Shown in pieces: positions 1 through 9,126 of a DNA stretch of 64,000 nucleotides. The notes beneath the pieces were generated by a model. It was not told the DNA's origin, did no database searches, and saw only the letters and a list, made by a program, of their open reading frames with translations. This DNA comes from Flavobacteriales bacterium UBA5081 (GTDB taxonomy: Bacteria; Bacteroidota; Bacteroidia; Flavobacteriales_E; Vicingaceae). The stretch lies in assembly GCA_002415785.1 (NCBI GenBank), contig DIAJ01000015.1, positions 12,061-76,060 of the forward strand, read 5' to 3'. Each line of letters opens with the position of its first letter. The first letter of the stretch is position 1. Both the position numbers and the translations under genes were made by a program.

Positions 1-87
1 ACTTAAATTATGAAAATGGCCATACTTTTAGACAAAAAAATAATATTTTAACAGGTTTATGTATTATGCCGGACATTCAGACTATTA

Positions 88-1047
88 TTATTTCTTAAAT
101 ACGGCTTGTGCTATACGTCGTACAGTTTTAGATTTTCCCATTGTATAATAGTGAATGCAAGGCACACCAAATTCTACCAATTCTTTTGATTGCTGAATTG
201 CCCACTTTGTTCCTACCTCCCTCGTTTCCTCATTGCTTGTGCACTGTTCTAATTGATCAGTTAGTTCTGAAGGCAAGTCGATATTAAAAAACTTAGGTAA
301 AAAGGTAATGTGACGCAGCGATTCAATCGGTTTTATTCCCGGTATAATTGGGACATCTATACCTGCATCTCGACAAGCTTTTACAAATGCAAAAAACTTT
401 TTATTATCGAAAAATAGCTGTGTTACTACATAGTGAGCTCCGGCATCAATTTTTTCTTTTAGCCTTCTAATGTCAGCTTGCATATTCGGAGATTCAAAGT
501 GCTTTTCCGGATAGCCGGCTACACCAATTGAAAAGTTGGTTGGGGTAGCATTTTCAATGTTCTCGTCAATATACTTTCCTTGATTTAAGTCTACTATTTG
601 TCTTACCAAATCAACGGCATATTTATTACCTCCATTTTCCGGAATAAAGTGTGGTTCAGTTTTAATAGGGTCTCCTCTTAGAGCTAAAACATTATCAATT
701 CCGAGAAAATTTAAATCTATGAGTGCATTTTCTGTTTCTTCTCTGGTAAAGCCGCCACAAATTAAATGAGGTACAGCTTCAATGTTGTATTTATTTTTTA
801 TAGCAGCACAAATTCCAACTGTACCCGGACGTTTTTTAATGGCAATTTTCTCCAAATAGCCTTTCTCTCGCTTTTTATAAATAAATTCCTCTCTGTGATA
901 AGTTACATTTACAAAAGCAGGATCAAACTCCAACAGAGGGTCTATTCCATCGTATATGGACTGGATGCTTTTTCCTTTTAGTGGAGGAAGTATCTCAAAT
1001 GAAAATAATGTTTTCTTCGTATTTCTAAGTCGTTCGATCACTTGCAC
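88..1047 (-). CDS. metF: Methylenetetrahydrofolate reductase
   Basis: It reduces 5,10-methylene-THF to 5-methyl-THF with a flavin cofactor, feeding methionine synthesis in the cytoplasm. The N-terminal FSFEILPPLKG, then FVNVTYHREE, ALRGDP, and FSIGVAGYPEKH with VTQLFFDN follow the MetF TIM-barrel order. The frame is open to a GTG at 1089, but that extension reads through a terminator hairpin and a TATATTTG -7 box at 1066-1073. I therefore place the start at the GTG at 1047 (319 residues); a GTG at 1041 is also possible. The gene stands alone, divided from the secreted-protein gene behind it by that hairpin. Family assignment is firm; the exact start is inferred. Confidence 0.93.
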   Translation of the reverse strand: MQVIERLRNTKKTLFSFEILPPLKGKSIQSIYDGIDPLLEFDPAFVNVTYHREEFIYKKREKGYLEKIAIKKRPGTVGICAAIKNKYNIEAVPHLICGGFTREETENALIDLNFLGIDNVLALRGDPIKTEPHFIPENGGNKYAVDLVRQIVDLNQGKYIDENIENATPTNFSIGVAGYPEKHFESPNMQADIRRLKEKIDAGAHYVVTQLFFDNKKFFAFVKACRDAGIDVPIIPGIKPIESLRHITFLPKFFNIDLPSELTDQLEQCTSNEETREVGTKWAIQQSKELVEFGVPCIHYYTMGKSKTVRRIAQAVFKK

Positions 1048-1065
1048 GGCAAAAAAATTAGTTGG

Positions 1066-1073
1066 CAAATATA
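1066..1073 (-). promoter_or_regulatory. metF -7 promoter element
   Basis: The minus strand reads TATATTTG, a perfect match to the Bacteroidota -7 consensus TAnnTTTG, 18 nt before the GTG at 1047. No good TTG lies at the usual -33 distance. Its position inside the longer open frame is the main reason for the shorter metF start. Confidence 0.6.
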
Positions 1074-1074
1074 C

Positions 1075-1103
1075 AAAAGCCCTCTTCACTGAAAAGGGCT
1101 TTT
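1075..1103 (-). terminator. Intrinsic terminator of the secreted-protein gene
   Basis: The arms AAAAGCCC and GGGCTTTT enclose a loop with a further TTC/GAA pairing. On the minus strand the stem is followed by a T-rich stretch, about 40 nt after the stop of the gene ending at 1144. The hairpin is nearly symmetric. Confidence 0.75.
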
Positions 1104-1143
1104 GCTTAAGTAGTTTAAGTAGTAGGTAGTAGTTACGTTAATG

Positions 1144-4077
1144 TTAATCTCTAATGATGGTGAAAGAACCTTTAAATATTCCGTAAGATTCATCGTTAAT
1201 ATCTAGAACGTAGAAGTATGTACCTGCTGGGTAATCTTCACCATCCCAATCATTATAATAACTATCGTCTTCGTAAATTAATTTACCCCAACGGTTAAAC
1301 ACTTGCAATTTACTTCCGGGGTAAAGCTCTAATAAATCAAATGCTAAATAGTCGTTTACGCCATCGCCATTTGGAGTAAATACGTTGGTTGGCTTTATAA
1401 TAACTTCACATGCTTGTGCAATGTTAGAAACCGGACCATAACGACAAACCGCATCTTCAGGGACTTCGTTGTTATATGGTCTTGACTGAAGAGTCATTTG
1501 AGCACCGTTTACATCATGGTAAATTCCATATTCTCCATTCGCTTCTTCCCACGGACCTTCGTTTCCTGCCATGTCAATAGCTCTGGCTTCATAACCATCA
1601 GCTCCTTCAACTACACTCCAGCCGAAAGTTTGTTTAACAACTCCATTCTCAAAAGTTACTTCCTGACAAGCATTTTCTGGAGAATATAAACTATCTGCTA
1701 CATTAATATAAACCGAATCTTTTCCTACACAGTAGGTGCCAACCATAGTACTTTTATTTACCACAAGTTTATATTCACCTCTTTTGTCAATCATCATCGT
1801 ATCGGTATCGTTTCCTACAACTAATTCGTCGTTATAATACCATTCATAAGTCATGCTGTCAGGAACTAGGTAATCATAATCGTTGCGAAGAACATATTGC
1901 TCACCCGGGCAAATGGTAGAATCATTTCCAATATTTGCTTCTACGGTTTCTTTAACAACAATAAAAGTGTCGGATTCAATACAAGTCCAGCCTTGGATTT
2001 CTAAAGGTACATTTGAAATAAAGAAGTTGTAACGGTTAACCATAGCACCCGGAATTTCTATACTTGTCTTGCCGACTTCTATAACCGTCCATTTGCTACT
2101 GTCTGATATATCTGCCTTATTACGGTCAATGGGGAATTCACTGAAAGCTTCCCAGCTATAGTCTTCTGTACGTGCATTATGTTTTGATCTCATACTGTCT
2201 AAGTCAACCAAAGGCCAATCATCATCAGGACATAAATCATAATCAGGTACTTCAACCGGAGGATTGTTGTATTTAGTAAGTAAGAAATTATCAGTATCAT
2301 AACAGATTCTTTCTAAAATAGTATCACCCGTAAATGGGTCGTAAATACTAAAGTCTAAACCTGCACCTACCTGCCAAATCACATCAGTTACTTTTGTGTT
2401 TGGGTTATTATCATCCTCCACCCATACATCATATATAGACTTTCTAGCTCCACCTTGAACTTTGTATGCACTATCACCAGGCAGAATTGTGTCAATTTTT
2501 GAATTAGGATCAAGTGGGTTTTGTCTCCAGGTAAAAAAGGCCTTGCCATAACCATAAGAGTTACCTGTAATGAAACCTGTGGGAACTTTTATACCTTTAT
2601 GTCCCAGTTTTTTATTAATATTCGCAGGATCGCAATATACTGTATCAGTGTATGGGTGTTCGTAAGTATAGTTGTTGTTTACATAAAGCTTCACCCATGG
2701 GCTGTCAATTGGTAAGTCAAAATCACAGCGATTTAATATAGTTGTTGAGTCATTGCTACCATAGCGAAAAAAGATATTGTACTCTCCCGGACCAATAGGG
2801 TCGTGAAGCCCTATTGTAATTTGGTCAAACTCACCTTCTGGAGTACAGTTTGGATAATAAACAGTATCAATTACAGTAAAAATTGAGTCTGTCCCACCAT
2901 AAGTATATCCAATTCTAAAGTCATTTTTGTCAAGTGTATTGCAGTACATCGGGTTTGAAAGCTGAAAAGTCATTAGAGTTGTTCCACAATCAAATTCATA
3001 AGCATCTTCGGTTGAATTGTAGTTTGAGATCAAATCATATTGTCCGGATTGGTTGTTGTATACGCTGTCAACACCAACAAAATCAGGTAAGAATGGGTCG
3101 CAATCATCATCGAAAATAATTCGATAATCTATTTGAATGGTTGAGATTCGAATAGAAGAAGAAACCAAACGATTTTGGCCTTGAACATTTTCTATTCTGT
3201 TCCAGGTTCTGGTTTCAGTAATCTTAATTGAAGTTGCAGATGTGAAAATATCTTCGGGTGTAAATGAAAGAACCCCATTTGACGTTAAATTGATTTTATC
3301 TTTAGAAGGGAAGGGCTCACTAAATTTTGGGAACATAGGGTCGTAAGTTACTCTCTGTAATAGCCCATCATTTACAATTGCAAATCCATAACTCAAGTTA
3401 TCTACTTTTCCATTAGCATTGTCAGGGTCTACAGCTGGAAACTCATAATTATACCTTTTGTCTATTCCGGAACAAAAAGAGAGTACCGGATGAGGTCTCA
3501 AAAATTCAGGTGAAGAAGTAGGGGGAGGGTTTACTCTTTTATCATTTGAGTTGTTTGGATTAACTATTGTATCTTCACAAGGAAGATTGTTTAGTGTTGT
3601 TCGAACTGAAAAAGTTTGACCCGGAAAAATATTGTTGTTTTCATCTGAGCGATATTGACCGGCATAAAAGAACTCCCAAGAGTCATTTCGGGGTAGCTTT
3701 ATAGGTGTAGTGGTTTTATACCATCCATACTCAGTTTGCACCTGATTACCTACCAAGCAAAATTGGTCAACTACTCCGTCATCATAAAGTTCGACAGGAA
3801 TTGCAGAGAAAGGAATGTTTAAATCAAGATTTCTTATTAATACATTCTTTGAGGTTGCTAAATCAGCACCGCCCGGAATATAATCTCTATAGAATTTAAG
3901 TTCTACATGATAAAGGGTACTGTCGTTACATGTGCTATTATCCCCATCTGGCACATAATCTACAAACTCTAAACTCACATAACCAGCAGCCCATATTTCA
4001 GACTGAGCAACAGCTTTTTGCGAAAAGGTTAAAATAAATAATCCAATAGCTAATAAAGCAAATATCTTTTTCATCAA
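1144..4077 (-). CDS. Secreted protein with type IX secretion type B sorting domain
   Basis: This 977-residue protein starts with a Sec signal peptide (hydrophobic core at residues 6-20, cleavage after KAVAQ). It carries long beta-rich, Asp/Asn-rich regions and an Ig/PKD-like segment near residues 710-780 (GNDSTICPGEQYVL to GEYKLVVNK). It ends in the gliding-motility-associated C-terminal domain: VFTPNGDGVNDYL, FNRWGKLIYE, WDGEDYPAGTYFYVL. That tail is the type B signal for export through the type IX system to the cell surface or medium. An adhesin or surface-layer role is likely but not shown by any catalytic motif. No T9SS machinery gene lies nearby. A weak -7-like TAAATTTA lies at 4123-4130. 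Confidence 0.85.
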   Translation of the reverse strand: MMKKIFALLAIGLFILTFSQKAVAQSEIWAAGYVSLEFVDYVPDGDNSTCNDSTLYHVELKFYRDYIPGGADLATSKNVLIRNLDLNIPFSAIPVELYDDGVVDQFCLVGNQVQTEYGWYKTTTPIKLPRNDSWEFFYAGQYRSDENNNIFPGQTFSVRTTLNNLPCEDTIVNPNNSNDKRVNPPPTSSPEFLRPHPVLSFCSGIDKRYNYEFPAVDPDNANGKVDNLSYGFAIVNDGLLQRVTYDPMFPKFSEPFPSKDKINLTSNGVLSFTPEDIFTSATSIKITETRTWNRIENVQGQNRLVSSSIRISTIQIDYRIIFDDDCDPFLPDFVGVDSVYNNQSGQYDLISNYNSTEDAYEFDCGTTLMTFQLSNPMYCNTLDKNDFRIGYTYGGTDSIFTVIDTVYYPNCTPEGEFDQITIGLHDPIGPGEYNIFFRYGSNDSTTILNRCDFDLPIDSPWVKLYVNNNYTYEHPYTDTVYCDPANINKKLGHKGIKVPTGFITGNSYGYGKAFFTWRQNPLDPNSKIDTILPGDSAYKVQGGARKSIYDVWVEDDNNPNTKVTDVIWQVGAGLDFSIYDPFTGDTILERICYDTDNFLLTKYNNPPVEVPDYDLCPDDDWPLVDLDSMRSKHNARTEDYSWEAFSEFPIDRNKADISDSSKWTVIEVGKTSIEIPGAMVNRYNFFISNVPLEIQGWTCIESDTFIVVKETVEANIGNDSTICPGEQYVLRNDYDYLVPDSMTYEWYYNDELVVGNDTDTMMIDKRGEYKLVVNKSTMVGTYCVGKDSVYINVADSLYSPENACQEVTFENGVVKQTFGWSVVEGADGYEARAIDMAGNEGPWEEANGEYGIYHDVNGAQMTLQSRPYNNEVPEDAVCRYGPVSNIAQACEVIIKPTNVFTPNGDGVNDYLAFDLLELYPGSKLQVFNRWGKLIYEDDSYYNDWDGEDYPAGTYFYVLDINDESYGIFKGSFTIIRD

Positions 4078-4232
4078 TAAAATGATTTAATTAATAGTTC
4101 TAGCAGAATTTGTAAAGAAACGTAAATTTATATTTTTTTACAATACTTCAGCACAATTCTAAGTCTTTTGACGCAACAAAAAATCTTTTAGTTGCATTGT
4201 ACTACTTATATTATTTGGAATTTATAAAACAC

Positions 4233-4240
4233 TAAATTTG
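4233..4240 (+). promoter_or_regulatory. lepA -7 promoter element
   Basis: TAAATTTG matches TAnnTTTG and ends 18 nt before the lepA ATG at 4259. The nearest TTG (4215-4217) is 15 nt upstream, shorter than usual. The last three bases form the in-frame TTG of the longest open frame, which is therefore unlikely to be a real start. Confidence 0.6.
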
Positions 4241-4258
4241 CCGCACGAAATTATAGAG

Positions 4259-6055
4259 ATGGAGCAGATTAGAAATTTTTGCATTATTGCACACATTGAT
4301 CACGGGAAAAGCACCTTGGCAGACCGTTTGTTAGAAAAAACAAACACCATTACCATGCGCGAGCTTCAAGCGCAAACGCTTGACGACATGGACTTGGAGC
4401 GCGAGCGTGGTATTACAATTAAAAGTCATGCTATTCAAATGAACTATGTTAAGGATGATAAAAAATACATCCTTAATTTGATTGATACACCCGGTCACGT
4501 TGATTTTTCTTATGAAGTTTCTCGTTCCATTGCAGCTTGTGAGGGAGCTTTATTAATTGTTGATGCATCGCAAGGAATTCAAGCACAAACTATCTCAAAT
4601 CTATATTTAGCCTTAGAACACGATTTAGAAATTATTCCGGTTTTAAACAAAATAGACCTTCCTAGCGCAATGCCCGAAGAAGTAAAAGATCAAATTGTAG
4701 ATTTAATCGGTTGCAATCGTGATGATATTTTAGCAGCCAGTGGAAAAACCGGCGAGGGGGTTGAAGGAATTCTCGAAGCGATCGTTAATCGTGTTCCGCA
4801 TCCTGTTGGCGACCCAAACGCACCACTACAGGCATTGGTTTTTGATTCTGTATTTGATTCCTATAGAGGAATTCACGCATATTACAAAGTGATTAATGGT
4901 GAAATCAAAAAAGGAGATAAAGTAAAGTTCGTCAACACCGGAAAAGAGTACGATGCCGACGAAGTGGGTGTGCTTAAGCTTAAGAAAGAGCCTCGTAATG
5001 TCATAAAAACCGGGGATGTGGGATATATCGTTTCCGGGATTAAAACAGCCAAAGAGGTTAAAGTAGGAGATACCTTAACCACGGTAAAAAATCCATGTGA
5101 TAAAGCGATTCAGGGTTTTGAGAATGTTAAGCCTATGGTTTTTGCAGGAATTTACCCTGTTGACACTGATGAGTATGAAGAGCTGAGAGATGCTATGGAG
5201 AAATTGCAACTCAACGATGCTTCTTTGACGTTTGAACCCGAATCTTCCGCTGCACTTGGTTTTGGATTTCGTTGCGGTTTCTTGGGCATGCTTCACATGG
5301 AGATTATTCAGGAGCGTTTAGAACGTGAATTCAAAATGACGGTAATAACTACTGTACCTAACGTATCTTACCATGCCTTTTTAGTCAGAAACCCCGAAGA
5401 AAAAATTATAGTTAATAACCCTTCAGATTTGCCGGAAAGCACCTTGCTTGAGCATGTTGAAGAGCCATACATTAAAGCTCAAATTATTACAAAAGCCGAT
5501 TATGTCGGTCCGGTAATGAATCTTTGTATTGAAAAAAGAGGAGAACTTCAGAATCAAGTTTATTTAACTACCGACCGGGTTGAATTGACTTTTCATATTC
5601 CGCTTGCAGAAATTGTTTTTGACTTTTATGATCGATTAAAAACCATTTCAAGAGGCTATGCTTCCTTTGATTATCATCCTATTGGATATCAAAAATCCGC
5701 ATTAGTAAAAATGGACTTACTCCTTAACGGCGATCAAGTTGATGCGCTGTCTGCTTTGATTCACAAAGACAAAGCATTTGAGTTAGGGAAAAAGATTTGT
5801 TTAAAATTGAGAGAGTTACTGCCAAGACAGCAATTTGATATTGCGATTCAAGCGGCTATTGGTGCTAAAATTATTGCCAGAGAAACAGTAAAAGCTCTAA
5901 GAAAAGACGTGACAGCCAAGTGTTATGGTGGTGACATTAGCCGGAAGCGTAAATTACTTGAAAAGCAAAAAGAAGGTAAAAAGCGAATGCGCCAAATTGG
6001 AAATGTAGAGGTGCCACAAAATGCCTTTTTGGCGGTTTTGAAATTAAATGATTAA
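4259..6055 (+). CDS. lepA: Elongation factor 4 (LepA) GTPase
   Basis: EF4 is a translational GTPase that acts on ribosomes and affects initiation and elongation under stress. The G1 motif AHIDHGKST is near residue 10, followed by G2 RERGIT, G3 DTPGHVD and G4 NKIDLP. The EF-G-like domains follow, and then the LepA-specific C-terminal domain with DYHPIGYQKSALVKMDLLLNG and a basic tail (GGDISRKRKLLEKQKEGKKRM). From the ATG at 4259 it has 598 residues, the normal length. An upstream in-frame TTG at 4238 overlaps the -7 box and is rejected. It converges with thiL across a strong shared hairpin. Confidence 0.97.
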   Translation: MEQIRNFCIIAHIDHGKSTLADRLLEKTNTITMRELQAQTLDDMDLERERGITIKSHAIQMNYVKDDKKYILNLIDTPGHVDFSYEVSRSIAACEGALLIVDASQGIQAQTISNLYLALEHDLEIIPVLNKIDLPSAMPEEVKDQIVDLIGCNRDDILAASGKTGEGVEGILEAIVNRVPHPVGDPNAPLQALVFDSVFDSYRGIHAYYKVINGEIKKGDKVKFVNTGKEYDADEVGVLKLKKEPRNVIKTGDVGYIVSGIKTAKEVKVGDTLTTVKNPCDKAIQGFENVKPMVFAGIYPVDTDEYEELRDAMEKLQLNDASLTFEPESSAALGFGFRCGFLGMLHMEIIQERLEREFKMTVITTVPNVSYHAFLVRNPEEKIIVNNPSDLPESTLLEHVEEPYIKAQIITKADYVGPVMNLCIEKRGELQNQVYLTTDRVELTFHIPLAEIVFDFYDRLKTISRGYASFDYHPIGYQKSALVKMDLLLNGDQVDALSALIHKDKAFELGKKICLKLRELLPRQQFDIAIQAAIGAKIIARETVKALRKDVTAKCYGGDISRKRKLLEKQKEGKKRMRQIGNVEVPQNAFLAVLKLND

Positions 6056-6064
6056 AAAATTATC

Positions 6065-6092
6065 GCAGGCTCGTAGCACGCTACGAGCCTGC
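6065..6092. terminator. Bidirectional terminator between lepA and thiL
   Basis: Two perfectly complementary 13-nt arms (GCAGGCTCGTAGC and its reverse complement) are separated by only AC. They lie between the convergent stops of lepA and thiL. A run of A/T on both sides supports termination in either direction. Confidence 0.85.
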
Positions 6093-6099
6093 TGTAATT

Positions 6100-7146
6100 T
6101 TATTCCATATTCGACTGCCAGCCTTGAGCTTTTATTTCCACCATCGACTCAGTTCCTTTGGCAACCATAAAATATCCGGCATTTTTATCAGTTACATGAC
6201 CAATAATACTAACACCGGGCGTGTTTTTTATTTTATCGTGATAATCTAATGGAATGGTAAACAGTAGTTCATAGTCCTCTCCCCCATTAAGAGCTGCTAA
6301 GGTTGGATTTAGATTCAATTCTTCCATCGTTGTTACCGTTGTTGGGTCAATCGGGATTTTGTCTTCGTAGATTTGAATACCCACCTCCGAAGCTTTTGCT
6401 AAATGAATCAATTCAGAAGAAAGTCCATCAGAAATATCAATCATGGCAGAGGGTTGAATGCCTTCTTTCTCAAAAAACTGAACAAGCTCCATCCTTGCTT
6501 CCGGTTTAAGCTGACGCTCCAAAATGTAATCTTTACCACTTAAATCAGGCTGCATGTTTTGGTTTTCTTGATAAACCGATTTTTCTCTTTCAAGCACTTG
6601 AAGTCCGGCATAAGCAGCTCCTAAGTCACCGCTTACGCAGATTAAGTCATTTTCTTTAGCTCCATTTCTCTTCACTATTCTACTTTCAGAAGCAGTACCT
6701 ATTGCAGTTACACTAATAATCAATCCACTCAAAGATGAGGTCGTGTCGCCACCCACTAAATCTACTTTGTAAATTTCACAAGCCAGTTGAATTCCTTCGT
6801 AAATTTCTTCTAATGCTTCCACTGATATTCTGTTGGATGCTGCAATGGAAACCGTAATTTGCTTCGGCTTTGCATTCATAGCGTATATATCCGACAGATT
6901 TACGACAACCGATTTATAGCCTAAATGCTTAAGCGGGGTGTAAAGCAAGTCAAAATGAACTCCCTCAACAAGCATGTCAGTTGTAACCACAGTTACTTCA
7001 TCTTCATTTTTAATCACTGCAGCATCATCGCCTACACCAACTAAACTGCTTTTTTGATGAAATTTTATGTTTTTTGTGAGACGTTCAATTAGTCCGAATT
7101 CACCTACTTCTGTTAAAGGTGTTGGTTCTTTTTGTTCTTCATTCAT
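6100..7146 (-). CDS. thiL: Thiamine-monophosphate kinase
   Basis: ThiL phosphorylates thiamine monophosphate to thiamine pyrophosphate, the last step of coenzyme synthesis. The 348-residue protein has the AIRS/ThiL order: VGVGDDAAVI near residue 37, TTDMLVEGVHFD, VNLSDIYAMNAKP, LVGGDTTSS, VSGDLGAAYAGL, IDISDGLSSEL and LNGGEDYELLFT. Length and motifs are normal. The ATG at 7146 is only 4 nt downstream of a TAATTTTG -7 box, so its mRNA may have no leader. No other thiamine gene is in the window. Confidence 0.95.
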   Translation of the reverse strand: MNEEQKEPTPLTEVGEFGLIERLTKNIKFHQKSSLVGVGDDAAVIKNEDEVTVVTTDMLVEGVHFDLLYTPLKHLGYKSVVVNLSDIYAMNAKPKQITVSIAASNRISVEALEEIYEGIQLACEIYKVDLVGGDTTSSLSGLIISVTAIGTASESRIVKRNGAKENDLICVSGDLGAAYAGLQVLEREKSVYQENQNMQPDLSGKDYILERQLKPEARMELVQFFEKEGIQPSAMIDISDGLSSELIHLAKASEVGIQIYEDKIPIDPTTVTTMEELNLNPTLAALNGGEDYELLFTIPLDYHDKIKNTPGVSIIGHVTDKNAGYFMVAKGTESMVEIKAQGWQSNME

Positions 7147-7150
7147 GATG

Positions 7151-7158
7151 CAAAATTA
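7151..7158 (-). promoter_or_regulatory. thiL -7 element, 4 nt before the ATG
   Basis: The minus strand reads TAATTTTG, then CATC, then the thiL ATG. Bacteroidota transcription usually begins a few bases after this box, so the start point would fall at or next to the A of the ATG. No clear TTG is seen at the -33 position. Confidence 0.55.
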
Positions 7159-7249
7159 ATCAAAGCATTGCGACTACTCAGCTGTTAAAGTCATTCTTCT
7201 CTGTAAACAAAGCCGCAAGTCTACTGTTTGTAGTCCTGAAATCTATTCC

Positions 7250-7272
7250 TTATTTAGACATAATCTAAATAA
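7250..7272. promoter_or_regulatory. Perfect inverted repeat, candidate operator of the suf operon
   Basis: The arms TTATTTAGA (7250-7258) and TCTAAATAA (7264-7272) are exact reverse complements around a 5-bp CATAA spacer. The repeat covers the place where RNA polymerase would contact the -33 region of the suf promoter. Position and symmetry suggest a dimeric repressor or activator. The regulator (Fur-, DtxR- or Rrf2-type) cannot be told from the sequence. Confidence 0.5.
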
Positions 7273-7279
7273 AGATAAG

Positions 7280-7287
7280 TAACTTTG
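7280..7287 (+). promoter_or_regulatory. suf operon -7 promoter element
   Basis: TAACTTTG matches TAnnTTTG, 22 nt before the sufA ATG at 7310. There is no TTG 17-23 nt upstream. The inverted repeat at 7250-7272 occupies that space, which fits an activator-dependent or tightly regulated promoter. Confidence 0.65.
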
Positions 7288-7309
7288 CAGCGACCAAAAA
7301 AACGAATAC

Positions 7310-7636
7310 ATGATAAAAGTAAAAGACAGTGCCAAGGAGAAAATTCTTAGCCTACTTTCTGAAGATGGAAAGCCTGCTGACAGTTTTGTTCGTGTTGGTG
7401 TAAAAGGCGGAGGGTGTAGTGGTTTAATGTACAACTTAGAGTTTGACTCAGAACTTAAAGAAGAAGATAAGCTGATAGAAGATAATGGGGTTAAAATCGT
7501 TGTTGACAAGAAAAGTGTTTTGTATTTAGTAGGTACAGAGCTCGATTTTTCAGACGGACTTAATGGTAAGGGATTTAGTTTTATTAATCCTAATGCATCT
7601 AGAACTTGTGGATGTGGCGAAAGTTTTTCAATCTAA
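7310..7636 (+). CDS. sufA: Fe-S cluster carrier, IscA/SufA (HesB) family
   Basis: This 108-residue A-type carrier receives Fe-S clusters from the SUF scaffold and passes them to target proteins. The three conserved cysteines are visible in GGGCSGLMY and the C-terminal CGCGESFSI. It is the first gene of the suf operon, 14 nt ahead of sufB, and has the normal length. The gene could equally be named iscA or erpA by sequence; its operon position favours sufA. Confidence 0.92.
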   Translation: MIKVKDSAKEKILSLLSEDGKPADSFVRVGVKGGGCSGLMYNLEFDSELKEEDKLIEDNGVKIVVDKKSVLYLVGTELDFSDGLNGKGFSFINPNASRTCGCGESFSI

Positions 7637-7650
7637 AAAAATAGACAGTA

Positions 7651-9093
7651 ATGGCTAGCGAAGAAGAATTATTAGAGGAGATCACCTCCAGTGAATATAA
7701 ATACGGTTTTGTTACGAATATTGAATCAGACAAAGCTCCTAAAGGCTTAAATGAAGATATTATTCGTTTTATTTCGGCGAAGAAGAATGAGCCTGAATGG
7801 CTTTTGGAATACCGATTAAAGGCATTTAGGAATTGGGAAAAAATGGAAGAACCGGATTGGGCTCATGTAAATTATCCAAAACCGGATTTTCAGGATTTAC
7901 ATTATTATTCTGCACCAAAAAAGAAAAAGGAATTAGAAAGTTTAGATGAAGTTGATCCAGAGTTATTAGAAACTTTCGAAAAGTTGGGGATCTCACTAGA
8001 CGAGCAAAAGCGTTTAACAGGTGTGGCGGTAGATGCTGTAATCGACAGCGTTTCCGTGAAAACGACTTTTAAAGATAAACTCGCTGAATTAGGAATTATT
8101 TTTTGCTCATTTAGTGAGGCAGTTCAAGAACATCCTGAATTAGTGAAAAAATACTTAGGTACGGTTGTGCCTCCCGGAGATAATTTTTATGCTGCATTAA
8201 ACTCAGCGGTTTTTACCGATGGTTCATTTTGCTACATCCCAAAAGGAGTAAGGTGTCCAATGGAGCTTTCTACTTATTTTAGAATTAACGAAGCCAATAC
8301 CGGACAGTTTGAAAGAACTTTGGTAATTGCTGACGAAAGCAGTTATGTTAGTTACCTCGAAGGATGTACAGCGCCGATGCGTGATGAAAATCAATTGCAT
8401 GCTGCTGTAGTTGAGCTCGTTGCTTTAGACAATGCCGAGATCAAATATTCGACCATTCAAAACTGGTATCCCGGTAACAAAGAAGGAAAAGGGGGGATTT
8501 ACAACTTTGTGACTAAGCGAGGCCTTTGCATGGAAAACTCTAAAATATCATGGACACAAGTTGAAACAGGATCAGCGGTTACATGGAAATATCCGAGTTG
8601 TGTGTTAAAAGGAGATAATTCTGTTGGGGAGTTTTATTCGGTAGCAGTAACTTCTAAACACCAGCAAGCAGATACCGGAAGCAAAATGATTCACTTGGGT
8701 AAAAATACCAAGAGTACGATTATTTCGAAAGGAATCTCGGCCATGCAGGCAAATAACTCTTATCGCGGTTTAGTACATATCAGTAAAAACGCTACAAACA
8801 GTAGAAACTTTACGCAATGTGACTCTTTATTAATGGGGAATAATTGCGGGGCACATACCTTTCCATACATCGAAGTTAAAAATAAGTCTTCTCAAGTAGA
8901 ACATGAAGCAACCACTTCAAAAATTGGGGAAGATCAAATCTTTTACTGTAAGCAAAGGGGTATGGATGAAGAGACAGCCATTAATCTTATTGTAAATGGA
9001 TATGTGAAGGAAGTGTTGAATCAGCTTCCTATGGAATTTGCTGTAGAAGCTCAAAAATTATTAGAAATAAGCCTTGAAGGTTCAGTAGGCTAA
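7651..9093 (+). CDS. sufB: Fe-S cluster scaffold subunit SufB
   Basis: SufB is the main scaffold subunit of the SufBC2D complex, where sulfur from SufS-SufE and iron are built into a cluster in the cytoplasm. The 480-residue protein shows the long right-handed beta-helix region with LEGCTAPMRDENQLHAAVVELVAL, IQNWYPG, SSQVEHEATTSKIGEDQIFYC and RGMDEETAINLIVNGYVKEVL. These are classical SufB blocks in normal order and length. It lies between sufA and sufC in one operon. Confidence 0.97.
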   Translation: MASEEELLEEITSSEYKYGFVTNIESDKAPKGLNEDIIRFISAKKNEPEWLLEYRLKAFRNWEKMEEPDWAHVNYPKPDFQDLHYYSAPKKKKELESLDEVDPELLETFEKLGISLDEQKRLTGVAVDAVIDSVSVKTTFKDKLAELGIIFCSFSEAVQEHPELVKKYLGTVVPPGDNFYAALNSAVFTDGSFCYIPKGVRCPMELSTYFRINEANTGQFERTLVIADESSYVSYLEGCTAPMRDENQLHAAVVELVALDNAEIKYSTIQNWYPGNKEGKGGIYNFVTKRGLCMENSKISWTQVETGSAVTWKYPSCVLKGDNSVGEFYSVAVTSKHQQADTGSKMIHLGKNTKSTIISKGISAMQANNSYRGLVHISKNATNSRNFTQCDSLLMGNNCGAHTFPYIEVKNKSSQVEHEATTSKIGEDQIFYCKQRGMDEETAINLIVNGYVKEVLNQLPMEFAVEAQKLLEISLEGSVG

Positions 9094-9126
9094 ATACATT
9101 TTGATAAATAAAATTGAAAAAAGGAA

